From UBA8437 sp963694825 (lineage in GTDB: Bacteria; Planctomycetota; Planctomycetia; Planctomycetales; Planctomycetaceae): DNA of 21,627 nt. The stretch spans positions 1 to 21,627 of the forward strand of contig CAVOEV010000053.1 in NCBI GenBank assembly GCA_963694825.1, in the 5' to 3' direction. The notes below the pieces were generated by a model that saw only the letters and a program-made list of their open reading frames with translations, was not told the DNA's origin and did not search any database. The position numbers and the translations under genes are program-made. Below are positions 1 to 7,826 of this stretch, piece after piece; position 1 is the first letter of the stretch, and each line of letters begins with the position of its first letter.

Positions 1-1435
1 CGGTGATTTCGGTGTATTCCGGCGACCCGTAGACCGATTGCATTTCGCGGGGGTCTTGTTCCAGGTCGTAGAGTTCCCATTCGTCGAGGTTGTAGAAGTG
101 AATCAGCTTGTAGCGGGCATCTCGGACTCCCACGTGTCGTCTGACGCTGTGTGCACCGGGGAACTCGTAGTACTGGTAGAACAGAGAGGTTCTCCAGTCG
201 GCGGGCGTGCGGCCATTGAAGATGTCTTTCAGGCTGCGTCCCTGCATGCCGGTCGGGCTATCGGCTTGGGCGAGGTCGAGCATGGTTTGTGCGAAGTCGA
301 GGTTACTGACGAGGTCGAAGTTGACGCTGCCGGGTTTGATGTGGCCGGGCCAGCGAGCCAACAGCGGCATGCGATAGCTTTCCTCGTACATGAATCTCTT
401 GTCGAACCATCCGTGGTCTCCGAGGTAGAAGCCTTGATCGGACGAGTAGATGACGATGGTGTTCTTGGCGAGGCCTGAGTCATCGAGGTAGTCGAGGACG
501 CGTCCGATGTTTTCGTCGACGCTGGCGATGCAGCGGAGGTAGTCCTTGATGTAGCGTTGGTATTTCCAGCGAACGAGTGCCTTGCCGGTGAGTTTGGCTT
601 TGTGGAAGGCTTCGTTTTTGGGTCCGTATGCAGCGTTCCAGGTCTTCAGTTGAGATGGTGTGAAGTTGCGGGGTGGGACGAGTTTCAGGTCATAGGGAGT
701 CATGGTCCGGGCGATGGTCATGTCCTGGGTGCGTGCGGCGGTGCCGCGGCCAAGGAAGTTGTCGAAGAGGTTGTCGGGTTCGGGGATGGTGACGTCGTCG
801 TAGAGTGCCAGGTGTTTGGGGCCGGGTTGCCAGTTGCGGTGTGGCGCCTTGTGCTGGCACATCAGCATGAAGGGCTTGTCGGTGTCGTGTGACTTGAGGA
901 AGTCGAGTGCGATGCGGGTGATGATGTCGGTGGTGTAGCCGGTGTGTTTGACCCGTTTGCCGTCTCGAATCATCGGCGGGTTGTAGTACGGGCCTTGGCC
1001 GATGAGCACTTCGTAGCGATCGAATCCGGTGGGCAGACTCTTGAGATGCCATTTGCCGATCATTGCAGTCTGGTAGCCCGCCTTCTGCAGCAGTTTGGGG
1101 AACGTCTGCTGAGAGCCATCGAAGCGAACGCGATTGTCGATGACTCCGTTGAGATGGCTGTGTTTTCCGGTCAGGATCACCGCTCGGCTGGGGGCACAGA
1201 TTGAGTTGGTGCAGAAGCAATTGCGGAACAGCATGCCCTCGGACGCCAACCGATCCAGTTGCGGCGTGCGATTGATTTTCGAGCCGTAGCACGAGAGTGC
1301 GTGCGAGGCATGATCGTCGGTGAAGAGCAGGATGATGTTGGGTCGGGTGTCCGCAGCGGGCAGGCAGGTGGCCCCCGGACCACACAGCAGGAGTCCGAGT
1401 GAGACGAGTCGGCCAAGACGATTGTGGAGCATCAT
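1..1435 (-). CDS. Secreted sulfatase, C-terminus cut by window edge
   Basis: Sulfate-ester hydrolase of the alkaline phosphatase-like superfamily. At least 478 codons are open and run off the left edge. A hydrophobic signal peptide (about residues 5-27, ending near PAA) predicts export. The first metal-binding motif is TDDH (Asp40-Asp41). The active-site signature is C80-A-P-S-R, in which Cys80 must be converted to formylglycine by an FGE enzyme not encoded here. A later SSDQGFYLGDHGWFDK block supplies further metal ligands. The C-terminal part reads WELYDLEQDPRE, typical of the DUF4976-like end of bacterial arylsulfatases and glucosamine-6-sulfatases. Substrate cannot be read from sequence. 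Two ATGs are adjacent (1435 and 1432). An AGGG lies 3 nt before the first and 6 nt before the second, so 1432 may be the real start. It lies 89 bp downstream of proS on the same strand, so read-through is possible. Confidence 0.95.
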   Translation of the reverse strand, partial: MMLHNRLGRLVSLGLLLCGPGATCLPAADTRPNIILLFTDDHASHALSCYGSKINRTPQLDRLASEGMLFRNCFCTNSICAPSRAVILTGKHSHLNGVIDNRVRFDGSQQTFPKLLQKAGYQTAMIGKWHLKSLPTGFDRYEVLIGQGPYYNPPMIRDGKRVKHTGYTTDIITRIALDFLKSHDTDKPFMLMCQHKAPHRNWQPGPKHLALYDDVTIPEPDNLFDNFLGRGTAARTQDMTIARTMTPYDLKLVPPRNFTPSQLKTWNAAYGPKNEAFHKAKLTGKALVRWKYQRYIKDYLRCIASVDENIGRVLDYLDDSGLAKNTIVIYSSDQGFYLGDHGWFDKRFMYEESYRMPLLARWPGHIKPGSVNFDLVSNLDFAQTMLDLAQADSPTGMQGRSLKDIFNGRTPADWRTSLFYQYYEFPGAHSVRRHVGVRDARYKLIHFYNLDEWELYDLEQDPREMQSVYGSPEYTEIT

Positions 1436-1524
1436 GAACCCTGCAGTCAGGCGGCGGAGGCAGGAACTGGGACGTGTGATGTTATGTCGTGGGTCGCGGA
1501 TATTTCAAGACTTGGTTGGGGCGG

Positions 1525-3273
1525 TCATTCGGGAACCGTTTCGGCTTCGACGGCAATTCTGGCGGCGATCTCGTCACCGACCGTGTCGACGGCTTGATCG
1601 AGCGGAATGTGTCTGGCCTGGTCTTCGGTTCGCCATTTGACTTCGACGACGCCATCGGCGAGGCTTCGGCCTCCGACGATGATTCTCAGCGGGATCCCGA
1701 TCAGGTCGGCGTCCTTGAACTTGAAGCCTGGCCTGGCCTTTCGGTCGTCCATCAGGCAGTCGATTCCTCGAGCTTCGAGTTGTTGATAGATCGACTCGGC
1801 GGCGTCGATCACTTCAGAGTCATCGAGGCTAAGCGGGATAAGGAGCACCTGGTAGGGTGCGATGGCCAGTGGCCAGATGAGTCCATTCTGGTCGTGCGAA
1901 GTTTCGGCAGTGGCGGCGACGATGCGGTTGATCCCGATGCCGTAGCATCCCATGAGCATCGGGTGTTTTTTTTCGTTTTCGTCGAGGAACACGGCCGAGA
2001 GAGCTGTAGAGTACTTGGTTCCGAGTTTGAAGACGTGCCCGACTTCGATGCCTCGAGCGAGTTCGAGTGCACCATCGCAGCGTGGGCAGGGGTCGCCAGC
2101 GGTGGCTGTCCTGAGGTCGTGGGTGGTGTCGAGCGAGAAGTCTCGACCGACCTGGACACCTCGAAGATGTGTATCCTTGGCATTGGCACCGGTGATGGCA
2201 TCGGCGATCAAGGCAACATCGTGGTCGGCCAGCAGCGGGCATTCCAGGCCAACGGGGCCTGCGAAACCGACCGGGGCTCCGGTCACCTGCTGGATCGTCT
2301 CGGCGCTGGCCAGTTCGACATGTTCTCCACCGGTCGCGCGTCGAATTTTCGCTTCGTTGGCTTCGTGGTCTCCGCGAATGAGCACGGCGACGGGTTTGTC
2401 ATCGACCGAGTAGATGAGTGTCTTGATCATCCGGGTGGGATCGCAGTCGAGCATGCTGCAGACCTGAGCGATGCTTCCGGCACCGGGCGTGTCGACGACT
2501 TCGGGTTGGTCGGCTTCGGTGTCCGAGTGGATTTCGGGAGTCGGCCGTCCGGTTTCGGCTCGTTCGGTGTTCGCGGCATAGTCGCACGAGTTGCAGTGGA
2601 CGATGGCATCTTCGCCGTTTTCGGCCGGCACCATGAATTCGTGCGAGGCATCTCCGCCGATCGGACCGCTCTCGGCTTCGACCGGTCGATAGTCGAGTCC
2701 GCATCGAGCAAAGATGCGGCGGTAGGCGTGGTACATCTGTTGATAGGCCTGGTCGAGTTGTTCGAGGTCGGTGCCAAAGCTGTAGGCATCCTTCATCTGA
2801 AACTCGCTGGTCCGCATGACTCCGAAGCGAGGCCGTTCTTCGTTGCGGAACTTGGTCTGGATCTGAAAGACGGTGATCGGCAGTTGCTTGTAGCTCTTGA
2901 TTTCTCGAGCAATCAGGTCGGTAACGACTTCTTCGTGAGTCGGTCCGAGCACGACCTGGATCTGGCGGTCTCCTCGAACCAGAGGAAACTGGACCAGTGC
3001 ATTTCCGTAGTCGTCGATGCGACCGGTTTGTTCCCAGAGTTCTGCCGGGCACAATGCGGGCATGAACAATTCGACGGCACCGGCCCGTTCCATTTCTTGT
3101 CGGACGATCGCTTCGACCTTCCGCACGGCCCGCCAGCCCAGTGGCAGATAGGTGTAGGCTCCGGCCATCACCTGTCGGATGAGTCCGGCGCGGAGCATCA
3201 GCTGGTGGCTGGGGATCTTGGCGTCCGAGGGGATCTCCTTCATCGTCGGAATCAGCGTTTGGCTCCAGCGCAC
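1525..3273 (-). CDS. proS: Prolyl-tRNA synthetase (bacterial type, with editing domain)
   Basis: Class II aminoacyl-tRNA synthetase that charges tRNA-Pro in the cytoplasm. At 582 aa it is close to the E. coli enzyme (572 aa). Class II motif 1 lies around residues 42-75. Motif 2 is FRNEERPR with TSEFQMKDAYSF (142-166). The INS editing domain spans about 225-400 and carries the conserved Lys284 in MIKTL. Motif 3 is MGCYGIGINR (441-450), followed by an anticodon-binding domain with KFKDADLIGIPLRI near the end. The start is GTG at 3273. Its first residues (MRWSQ...MKEIP) align with E. coli ProRS (MRTSQ...LKETP), and a GGGAG lies 7 nt upstream. Transcription probably starts from the extended -10 at 3355-3363, leaving a leader of about 75 nt. 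Confidence 0.98.
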   Translation of the reverse strand: MRWSQTLIPTMKEIPSDAKIPSHQLMLRAGLIRQVMAGAYTYLPLGWRAVRKVEAIVRQEMERAGAVELFMPALCPAELWEQTGRIDDYGNALVQFPLVRGDRQIQVVLGPTHEEVVTDLIAREIKSYKQLPITVFQIQTKFRNEERPRFGVMRTSEFQMKDAYSFGTDLEQLDQAYQQMYHAYRRIFARCGLDYRPVEAESGPIGGDASHEFMVPAENGEDAIVHCNSCDYAANTERAETGRPTPEIHSDTEADQPEVVDTPGAGSIAQVCSMLDCDPTRMIKTLIYSVDDKPVAVLIRGDHEANEAKIRRATGGEHVELASAETIQQVTGAPVGFAGPVGLECPLLADHDVALIADAITGANAKDTHLRGVQVGRDFSLDTTHDLRTATAGDPCPRCDGALELARGIEVGHVFKLGTKYSTALSAVFLDENEKKHPMLMGCYGIGINRIVAATAETSHDQNGLIWPLAIAPYQVLLIPLSLDDSEVIDAAESIYQQLEARGIDCLMDDRKARPGFKFKDADLIGIPLRIIVGGRSLADGVVEVKWRTEDQARHIPLDQAVDTVGDEIAARIAVEAETVPE

Positions 3274-3286
3274 TCTCTGTCTCCCA

Positions 3287-3300
3287 GACCCCGCGGGGTC
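3287..3300. repeat. 14-bp perfect palindrome in the proS leader
   Basis: GACCCCGCGGGGTC is a perfect palindrome lying 14 bp upstream of the proS GTG, inside the predicted leader. In RNA it could form a short GC hairpin just before the ribosome binding site, or it could be a protein site. Nothing shows which, and short GC palindromes also occur by chance in GC-rich DNA. Confidence 0.35.
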
Positions 3301-3354
3301 GGTTTCGTGTCGGAGGGTCGTGGGATCGGACGACTGGCTCCGAGGAAAGCGGGA

Positions 3355-3363
3355 ATTCTAGCA
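3355..3363 (-). promoter_or_regulatory. Extended -10 promoter element for proS
   Basis: On the minus strand this reads TGCTAGAAT, an extended -10 (TGn plus a 5/6 match to TATAAT). A weak TGTC element lies about 18-19 bp upstream. It would start transcription near 3348, about 75 nt before the proS start codon. The same CTAGAAT core occurs upstream of three other genes in this window. Confidence 0.5.
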
Positions 3364-3437
3364 AAGAGACCCGACGCGGGACACGGTCGATGATCGCCAA
3401 TGGCCGGGATTGTTCTGAGCCTGTCGTCGAAGTCGGT

Positions 3438-3473
3438 CACGGCCTAGAATCGGCTCGAGCCTGCACGGCCTAG
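3438..3473. repeat. Direct repeat CACGGCCTAG x2 in the proS/yhaM divergent region
   Basis: CACGGCCTAG occurs at 3438-3447 and again at 3464-3473, a 26-bp period (roughly 2.5 helical turns). The first copy overlaps the -10 candidate of the plus-strand gene and the second sits about 20 bp before its start codon. This could be a pair of regulator sites or a small duplication. Confidence 0.4.
3445..3450 (+). promoter_or_regulatory. -10 element (TAGAAT) for the yhaM-rnr unit
   Basis: TAGAAT matches the TATAAT consensus at 5 of 6 positions and is preceded by C (CTAGAAT), as at three other gene fronts here. A weak TGTC lies about 18-19 bp upstream. The predicted transcript start near 3457 gives a leader of about 40 nt. 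Confidence 0.45.
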
Positions 3474-3493
3474 GCCAGTTTCTGTTTTCTTGG

Positions 3494-4504
3494 ATGCTTA
3501 TGCCTCGTCAATTCGTCGAACATCTCCGCAACGGCCAATCGGTTGACGAGATCTTTCTGCTTGCTGAAAAGCAGCTCCGCTCCAATCGCAACGACGACCT
3601 GTTCCTGCTGGTCCACCTGAAGGACCGCACCGGTGTGGTTCACGGGTTGATGTGGAACGTCACGGAGGAGCTGGTGTCGGAGTTCGACACGGGCGATTTT
3701 GTCCGGGTCGAGGGCAAGGTGCAGTTGTACCAGGGAGCGATGCAGGCGATTCTGACTTGCATCAATTCGGTCGACGCAGCGTCGGTCAAGATGTCGGATT
3801 TCGAGGAGGACCGCAGCGAGGCCTCAGAGCGTCATCTGGTTCGCGTCAACGAACTGCTCAGGGGTCTGTACAACGATGATCTTCGGGAACTGATGATCTG
3901 TTTTCTTGAAGACGAGTCCTTGGTGAATGCGTTGTCTCGAGCCGTGGCGGGGATCAAGATCCACCACGCCTTCCGCGGTGGGCTGCTGGAACACGTCACC
4001 ACGTTGATGGAGGCGGCCGAAGGCATTCTGAGTTTGTATCCGTTCCTGGACCGCGACCTGTTGTTGGCGGGTGTGTTCCTTCACGACTTGGGCAAGGTGC
4101 GTGAGATTTCTGTCGAGGGAACGTTGTCGTACACCGACGAGGGTCAGTTGCTGGGTCATATTGTGTTGGTGCTTGAGGAGTTGGAGGCGAAGGTTCGCGA
4201 GTTTTCTGATCGGACGGGGCGCGAGTTTGACGGCGAATTGCTGATGCGGTTGAAGCACCTGATCGTCAGTCACCACGGTTCACTCGAAACTGGCAGCCCG
4301 CGAGTGCCGATGATTCCCGAAGCGGTTGCATTGCATCACCTGGACAATCTGGACGCTCGGCTGTACGAGACGATGGATTTGATCAACAGCGACCCGAATC
4401 GCAACTCGGCCTGGACGGCCTATGTGCCTCGGCTGGGTCGCAAGTTCTACAAGGGCCAGGACAGCGGTTCGTTTGGCCAGTCTTCGGGCAGGAACGGGGT
4501 CTAG
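3494..4504 (+). CDS. yhaM: YhaM-family OB-fold/HD 3'-5' exoribonuclease
   Basis: 336 aa, near the usual YhaM size (about 314). Residues 15-95 form an OB-fold nucleic-acid-binding domain. Residues 150-300 form an HD phosphohydrolase domain with His167 (GGLLEHV), the His197-Asp198 pair (FLHDLGK), His222 (LLGHI) and His260-His261 (IVSHHG), then Asp284/Asp287 (HHLDNLDA). In YhaM these ligands bind the metals used for 3'-5' exonuclease action on RNA and single-stranded DNA. ATGs occur at 3494 and 3500; neither has a clear SD, and the second would drop only two residues. The stop codon is directly followed by the TTG start of RNase R, so the two are almost certainly co-transcribed and probably translationally coupled. 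The family call is firm; exact substrate is inferred. Confidence 0.88.
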   Translation: MLMPRQFVEHLRNGQSVDEIFLLAEKQLRSNRNDDLFLLVHLKDRTGVVHGLMWNVTEELVSEFDTGDFVRVEGKVQLYQGAMQAILTCINSVDAASVKMSDFEEDRSEASERHLVRVNELLRGLYNDDLRELMICFLEDESLVNALSRAVAGIKIHHAFRGGLLEHVTTLMEAAEGILSLYPFLDRDLLLAGVFLHDLGKVREISVEGTLSYTDEGQLLGHIVLVLEELEAKVREFSDRTGREFDGELLMRLKHLIVSHHGSLETGSPRVPMIPEAVALHHLDNLDARLYETMDLINSDPNRNSAWTAYVPRLGRKFYKGQDSGSFGQSSGRNGV

Positions 4505-6610
4505 TTGACCGTGGGACGACGTGGCAGAGGTGGCTCGGAGGAGTTCGAGGGTCCGGTTCAGCGAACGGCCAGCGGAGCGGGTTTCTTCGAGTTGCCGTTT
4601 CGTGGCGAGCCTGGTCCGTCGGCCGAGTTGTTCATCACTGCGTCGGACATGCGTGGTGCATTGAACGGTGACACGATCTGTGTGCGGATGACCAGTCGCC
4701 GTCGTGGCGGCGGCGGCCGGTGTGGCGAAGTGGTGGCGGTATTGGAGCGTTCGACAACTCGTTTTGTGGGGCGTTACTTCGAGCAGGACGGATGCGGCCG
4801 GGTGCTGGTCGACCGGCGTCTGTTCGCCAACGGGATCGAGGTGGGGGATCCCGGCGTCCATGGAGCGTGTCCTGGCGATCAGGTTGTGCTCGAGATGTTG
4901 CAGTTTCCCGAGTGGGATCAGGTTGGTGAGGGAGTGGTAGTCGAGGTGTTGGGGCAGCGTGACCGGCCGGGTGTCGATCTGCAGACTGTGATCCACGAGT
5001 TCGGGTTGCCGGGCGAGTTTTCCGAGGAGGTTCTCGAGGCGGCTCGGGCGGCGGCCGACGGTTTCGACGATGCCGAGCTTGGTGATCGCCAGGATTTCAC
5101 CTCGATGACGGTCATCACGATCGATCCTTCGGACGCCCGTGACTTCGACGATGCGTTGTCCCTGGAAGTGCTGCCGGGAGGTGGCTGGCGATTGGGGGTC
5201 CACATCGCCGACGTGTCGCATTTCATTCCACCTCGAGGCGCTCTGGATCGCGAGGCGAAGCTGCGGGGGACCAGTGTCTATCTGCCCGGGACGGTGATCC
5301 CGATGCTGCCCGAGTTGTTGTCTAACGGCTTGGCCAGCCTGCAGCAGGACCGACTGCGCTACGTGCTCTCGGCTTTGATCGAGTACACCGACGACGGCGT
5401 GGTGCGTGATGTCAGGTTTGCTCGGGCGGCGATCCGCGTGACCCGGCGTTTTAGTTACGAGGAAGTGACCGAGTTGCTGTCGGATCGTGACGGGCTTGCC
5501 GGCAAGGTGGCATTACCGGTCGGCGAGTTGCTGGTCGAGTTGCATCGGCTGAGCCGAATTCTCAGGCGGCGACGATTTGCAGGGGGAGCGTTGGAGTTGC
5601 AGTTGCCTGAGGTGCGGATCGAGTTGGATCGGGAGGGGCGTGTCGAGGCCGTGCGTGAGACGGTTCATGACGAGAGTCATCAGTTGATCGAGGAGTGCAT
5701 GCTGGCGGCCAACACGTCTGTTGCTCGTGAGTTGACTCGGCGAGGCCTGATCTATCTGCGGCGGGTGCATCCTTCGCCGAATCCCACGAAGCTCGCACAA
5801 TTTGCCACATTCGTTTCGAGTCTGGGCTTTCAACTGGATCGGCCCGGTTCTCGTCCCGCGTTGCAGAAGTTGATCGACACGGTGTCCGACGGACCTCTGA
5901 GTCATGCGGTGAACTATGCGTTGTTGCGGAGTTTCAAGCGAGCCGAGTACACAGGTCGTGAGGATGGTCACTTTGCGTTGGCGGCCGAGGACTACTGTCA
6001 TTTCACCAGCCCGATCCGCCGGTATCCCGACCTGGTGATCCACCGCATTGTTGCGGCGATCGCCACGGGTGGTCGGCCGAAGGGGTTAACCGACGTCACT
6101 GCCAGTCGATTGGGCCGATCGTGTTCGCGGACTGAGCGACGTGCCGAGGCTGCCGAGAGGTCATTGGTTCGGTTGAAGCTGCTGCATCACCTGCGAGACC
6201 GGACGGGCGAGACGATCGATGCCGTGGTGGTGGGAGTCGAGAAGTTCGGGGTCATCTGTCGTGGCACGGGGATTCCGGTCGAAGCCCTGGTCCATGTCAG
6301 CGAACTGGACAAGAACGACCATTTCGATTTTGACCGTGGCGAGTTGATTCTGACCGCACGCCGCAGCGGTCGCAGTTTCAGGCTGGGCGATCCGGTGCGG
6401 GTGAAGATCGTTTCGGTCGACTTGGATGAGCGCAGCATCCGGTTCGAGATGGATGGCGAGAGTGGCAGGATACGGCAAGTCGAAGACAGTGGCCGCAGTC
6501 GGTCGGGAACCGGATCGTCACGGTCCGCCGATGGGTCGCGGTCGCGAAAATCTCGCAAGGGCGGCAAACGGGGAGGCGGAAGTGGCCGCGGACGGCGTGG
6601 TCGCCGGTGA
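4505..6610 (+). CDS. rnr: Ribonuclease R (RNB family exoribonuclease)
   Basis: Processive 3'-5' exoribonuclease of the RNase II/RNB family, 701 aa. An N-terminal OB/cold-shock region comes first, then the RNB catalytic domain with Asp207, Asp213, Asp215 and Asp216 in IDPSDARDFDD. This is the same spacing as the E. coli RNase II catalytic aspartates (201, 207, 209, 210). The HFTSPIRRYPDL block (about 499-510) and an S1 domain (about 568-645) follow. The last 45 residues are a Ser/Gly/Arg/Lys-rich basic tail, common in RNase R and likely to bind structured RNA. The start is TTG immediately after the TAG of the preceding gene, with GGGG 5 nt upstream. It is shorter than E. coli RNase R (813 aa) mainly at the N-terminus, where the long helical extension is missing. 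Confidence 0.95.
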   Translation: MTVGRRGRGGSEEFEGPVQRTASGAGFFELPFRGEPGPSAELFITASDMRGALNGDTICVRMTSRRRGGGGRCGEVVAVLERSTTRFVGRYFEQDGCGRVLVDRRLFANGIEVGDPGVHGACPGDQVVLEMLQFPEWDQVGEGVVVEVLGQRDRPGVDLQTVIHEFGLPGEFSEEVLEAARAAADGFDDAELGDRQDFTSMTVITIDPSDARDFDDALSLEVLPGGGWRLGVHIADVSHFIPPRGALDREAKLRGTSVYLPGTVIPMLPELLSNGLASLQQDRLRYVLSALIEYTDDGVVRDVRFARAAIRVTRRFSYEEVTELLSDRDGLAGKVALPVGELLVELHRLSRILRRRRFAGGALELQLPEVRIELDREGRVEAVRETVHDESHQLIEECMLAANTSVARELTRRGLIYLRRVHPSPNPTKLAQFATFVSSLGFQLDRPGSRPALQKLIDTVSDGPLSHAVNYALLRSFKRAEYTGREDGHFALAAEDYCHFTSPIRRYPDLVIHRIVAAIATGGRPKGLTDVTASRLGRSCSRTERRAEAAERSLVRLKLLHHLRDRTGETIDAVVVGVEKFGVICRGTGIPVEALVHVSELDKNDHFDFDRGELILTARRSGRSFRLGDPVRVKIVSVDLDERSIRFEMDGESGRIRQVEDSGRSRSGTGSSRSADGSRSRKSRKGGKRGGGSGRGRRGRR

Positions 6611-6714
6611 CGCTTGACAGGGGTGCCGACGGTGGCCAACGTGCGTCGGGGCTGGAGGGGATGACCGGTTCGGATGGAAGAGTTGTTGGCCGAGTGTCGG
6701 CAGCCGAGTAAATC

Positions 6715-6719
6715 GAGGG
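6715..6719 (+). promoter_or_regulatory. Ribosome binding site that sets the gcvT start
   Basis: GAGGG ends 5 nt before the ATG at 6725. An in-frame ATG at 6674 would add 17 residues unlike any T-protein N-terminus and has no SD at proper distance, so 6725 is preferred. Confidence 0.65.
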
Positions 6720-6724
6720 TCAAG

Positions 6725-7813
6725 ATGACTGATTCGTTGTTGAAGACACCGTTTCATGCCTGGCACGGTGACCATGGGGGTCGGCTGGTCGACTTTGCCG
6801 GCTGGGACATGCCGGTGCAATACACGTCGATCACCCTTGAGCATACCGCGGTGCGAACCGGCATCGGGCTTTTCGATATTTCGCACATGGGCCGATTGCA
6901 GTTTTGCGGCCCGGGCGCCTGCGGGTTTCTCGACCGCCTGCTGACCAACGATGTTGCGTCGATCGAATGCGGGTCCGTCCGGTATGCGTTGGTGTGTCGC
7001 GACGACGGTGGGATCCTGGACGACGTGCTGGTGTACCGGTTCCAGGACGATTACCTGCTGGTGGTCAACGCGTCGAATCGGGAGAAGATTGTCGAGTGGA
7101 TCACGCGTCATCTGGATGAGCACGATGTGGAGATGTGGGATCGGACGTTGGAGTGGGCGATGGTGGCAGTCCAGGGCCCCGGTGCACTCGAGATGACCGC
7201 CGCCGTCACCGATTGCGATCTGACGGCGATGGTGTATTACGGTTGTGAGACGGCGAGTGTGCTGGGCCACGCGGGCCGCATCAGCCGCACGGGTTACACC
7301 GGGGAAGACGGATTCGAGTTGATTGTGCCTGCCGAGGCGGGCCCGGTGCTCTGGGAGTGTCTGATGGAGGGTGGCGAGGTGATGGCCTGCGGATTGGGGT
7401 GTCGCGACACCTTGAGGCTCGAGGCGGGGATGCCCTTGTACGGTCACGAACTGGATGAACAGACCGACCCATACACCGCCGGATTGGGATTTGCGGTGAA
7501 GCCGGACGCGTGCGAGTTCATCGGTCGCGAGGCGGTGATGGCGGCCCGGGAACGAGTCGACCGGAAACGGCGAGTGGGCCTGGATCTGGAGGGTCGGCGG
7601 ATTGGCCGCGAGGGTGCGGAGGTCTTCAGTGGCGAGACGGCCGTGGGTGAAGTGACCAGCGGGACATTTTCGCCGACACTTGAACGAGTGATCGCGATGG
7701 CCTATGTCGAGCCGGCCGTGGCGGAAGTGGGGACGTTGCTGGAGGTCGATATTCGCGGGAAACGTGTGGCTGCCGAGGTGGTGAAGCTGCCGTTTTATCG
7801 CCGCGAGGTCTAG
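6725..7813 (+). CDS. gcvT: Aminomethyltransferase, T-protein of the glycine cleavage system
   Basis: Transfers the methylene unit from the aminomethyl-lipoyl H-protein to tetrahydrofolate and releases ammonia. From the ATG at 6725 it is 362 aa, matching the E. coli T-protein (364). The N-terminus has the family pattern TPFHAWH...GGRLVDFAGWDMPVQY. The folate/catalytic region reads DDGGILDDVLVYR, with Asp99 at the conserved catalytic position. RTGYTGEDGFEL in the middle is a hallmark that separates GcvT from YgfZ-like paralogues. Genes for H, P and L proteins are not in the window. It follows rnr after 114 bp on the same strand, which could be read-through or a separate promoter; I see no convincing one. 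Its stop is 13 bp from the stop of the convergent SMP-30-like gene. Confidence 0.95.
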   Translation: MTDSLLKTPFHAWHGDHGGRLVDFAGWDMPVQYTSITLEHTAVRTGIGLFDISHMGRLQFCGPGACGFLDRLLTNDVASIECGSVRYALVCRDDGGILDDVLVYRFQDDYLLVVNASNREKIVEWITRHLDEHDVEMWDRTLEWAMVAVQGPGALEMTAAVTDCDLTAMVYYGCETASVLGHAGRISRTGYTGEDGFELIVPAEAGPVLWECLMEGGEVMACGLGCRDTLRLEAGMPLYGHELDEQTDPYTAGLGFAVKPDACEFIGREAVMAARERVDRKRRVGLDLEGRRIGREGAEVFSGETAVGEVTSGTFSPTLERVIAMAYVEPAVAEVGTLLEVDIRGKRVAAEVVKLPFYRREV

Positions 7814-7826
7814 CGACAGGTTGCGG

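Noticed and set aside
1349..1435. Lipoprotein signal in the sulfatase (LLLC)
   Set aside because: The residue before Cys is Leu, not Gly/Ala/Ser, and a normal cleavage site follows at PAA.
1489..3393. Plus-strand open frame of 634 codons opposite proS
   Set aside because: It is the antisense of a gene with all class II synthetase motifs. High GC and biased codon use keep the opposite frame open; the product is a low-complexity Val/Gly/Asp/Ser mix without any domain.
6661..6711. 16-codon micro-ORF between rnr and gcvT preceded by GGAGGGG
   Set aside because: The purine run touches the ATG with no spacer, and the frame is too short to judge. It is likely chance.
6611..6724. Glycine riboswitch or promoter before gcvT (TTGACA at 6614-6619)
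   Set aside because: No tandem aptamer pattern is visible, and no -10 like sequence is found 16-18 bp after TTGACA.
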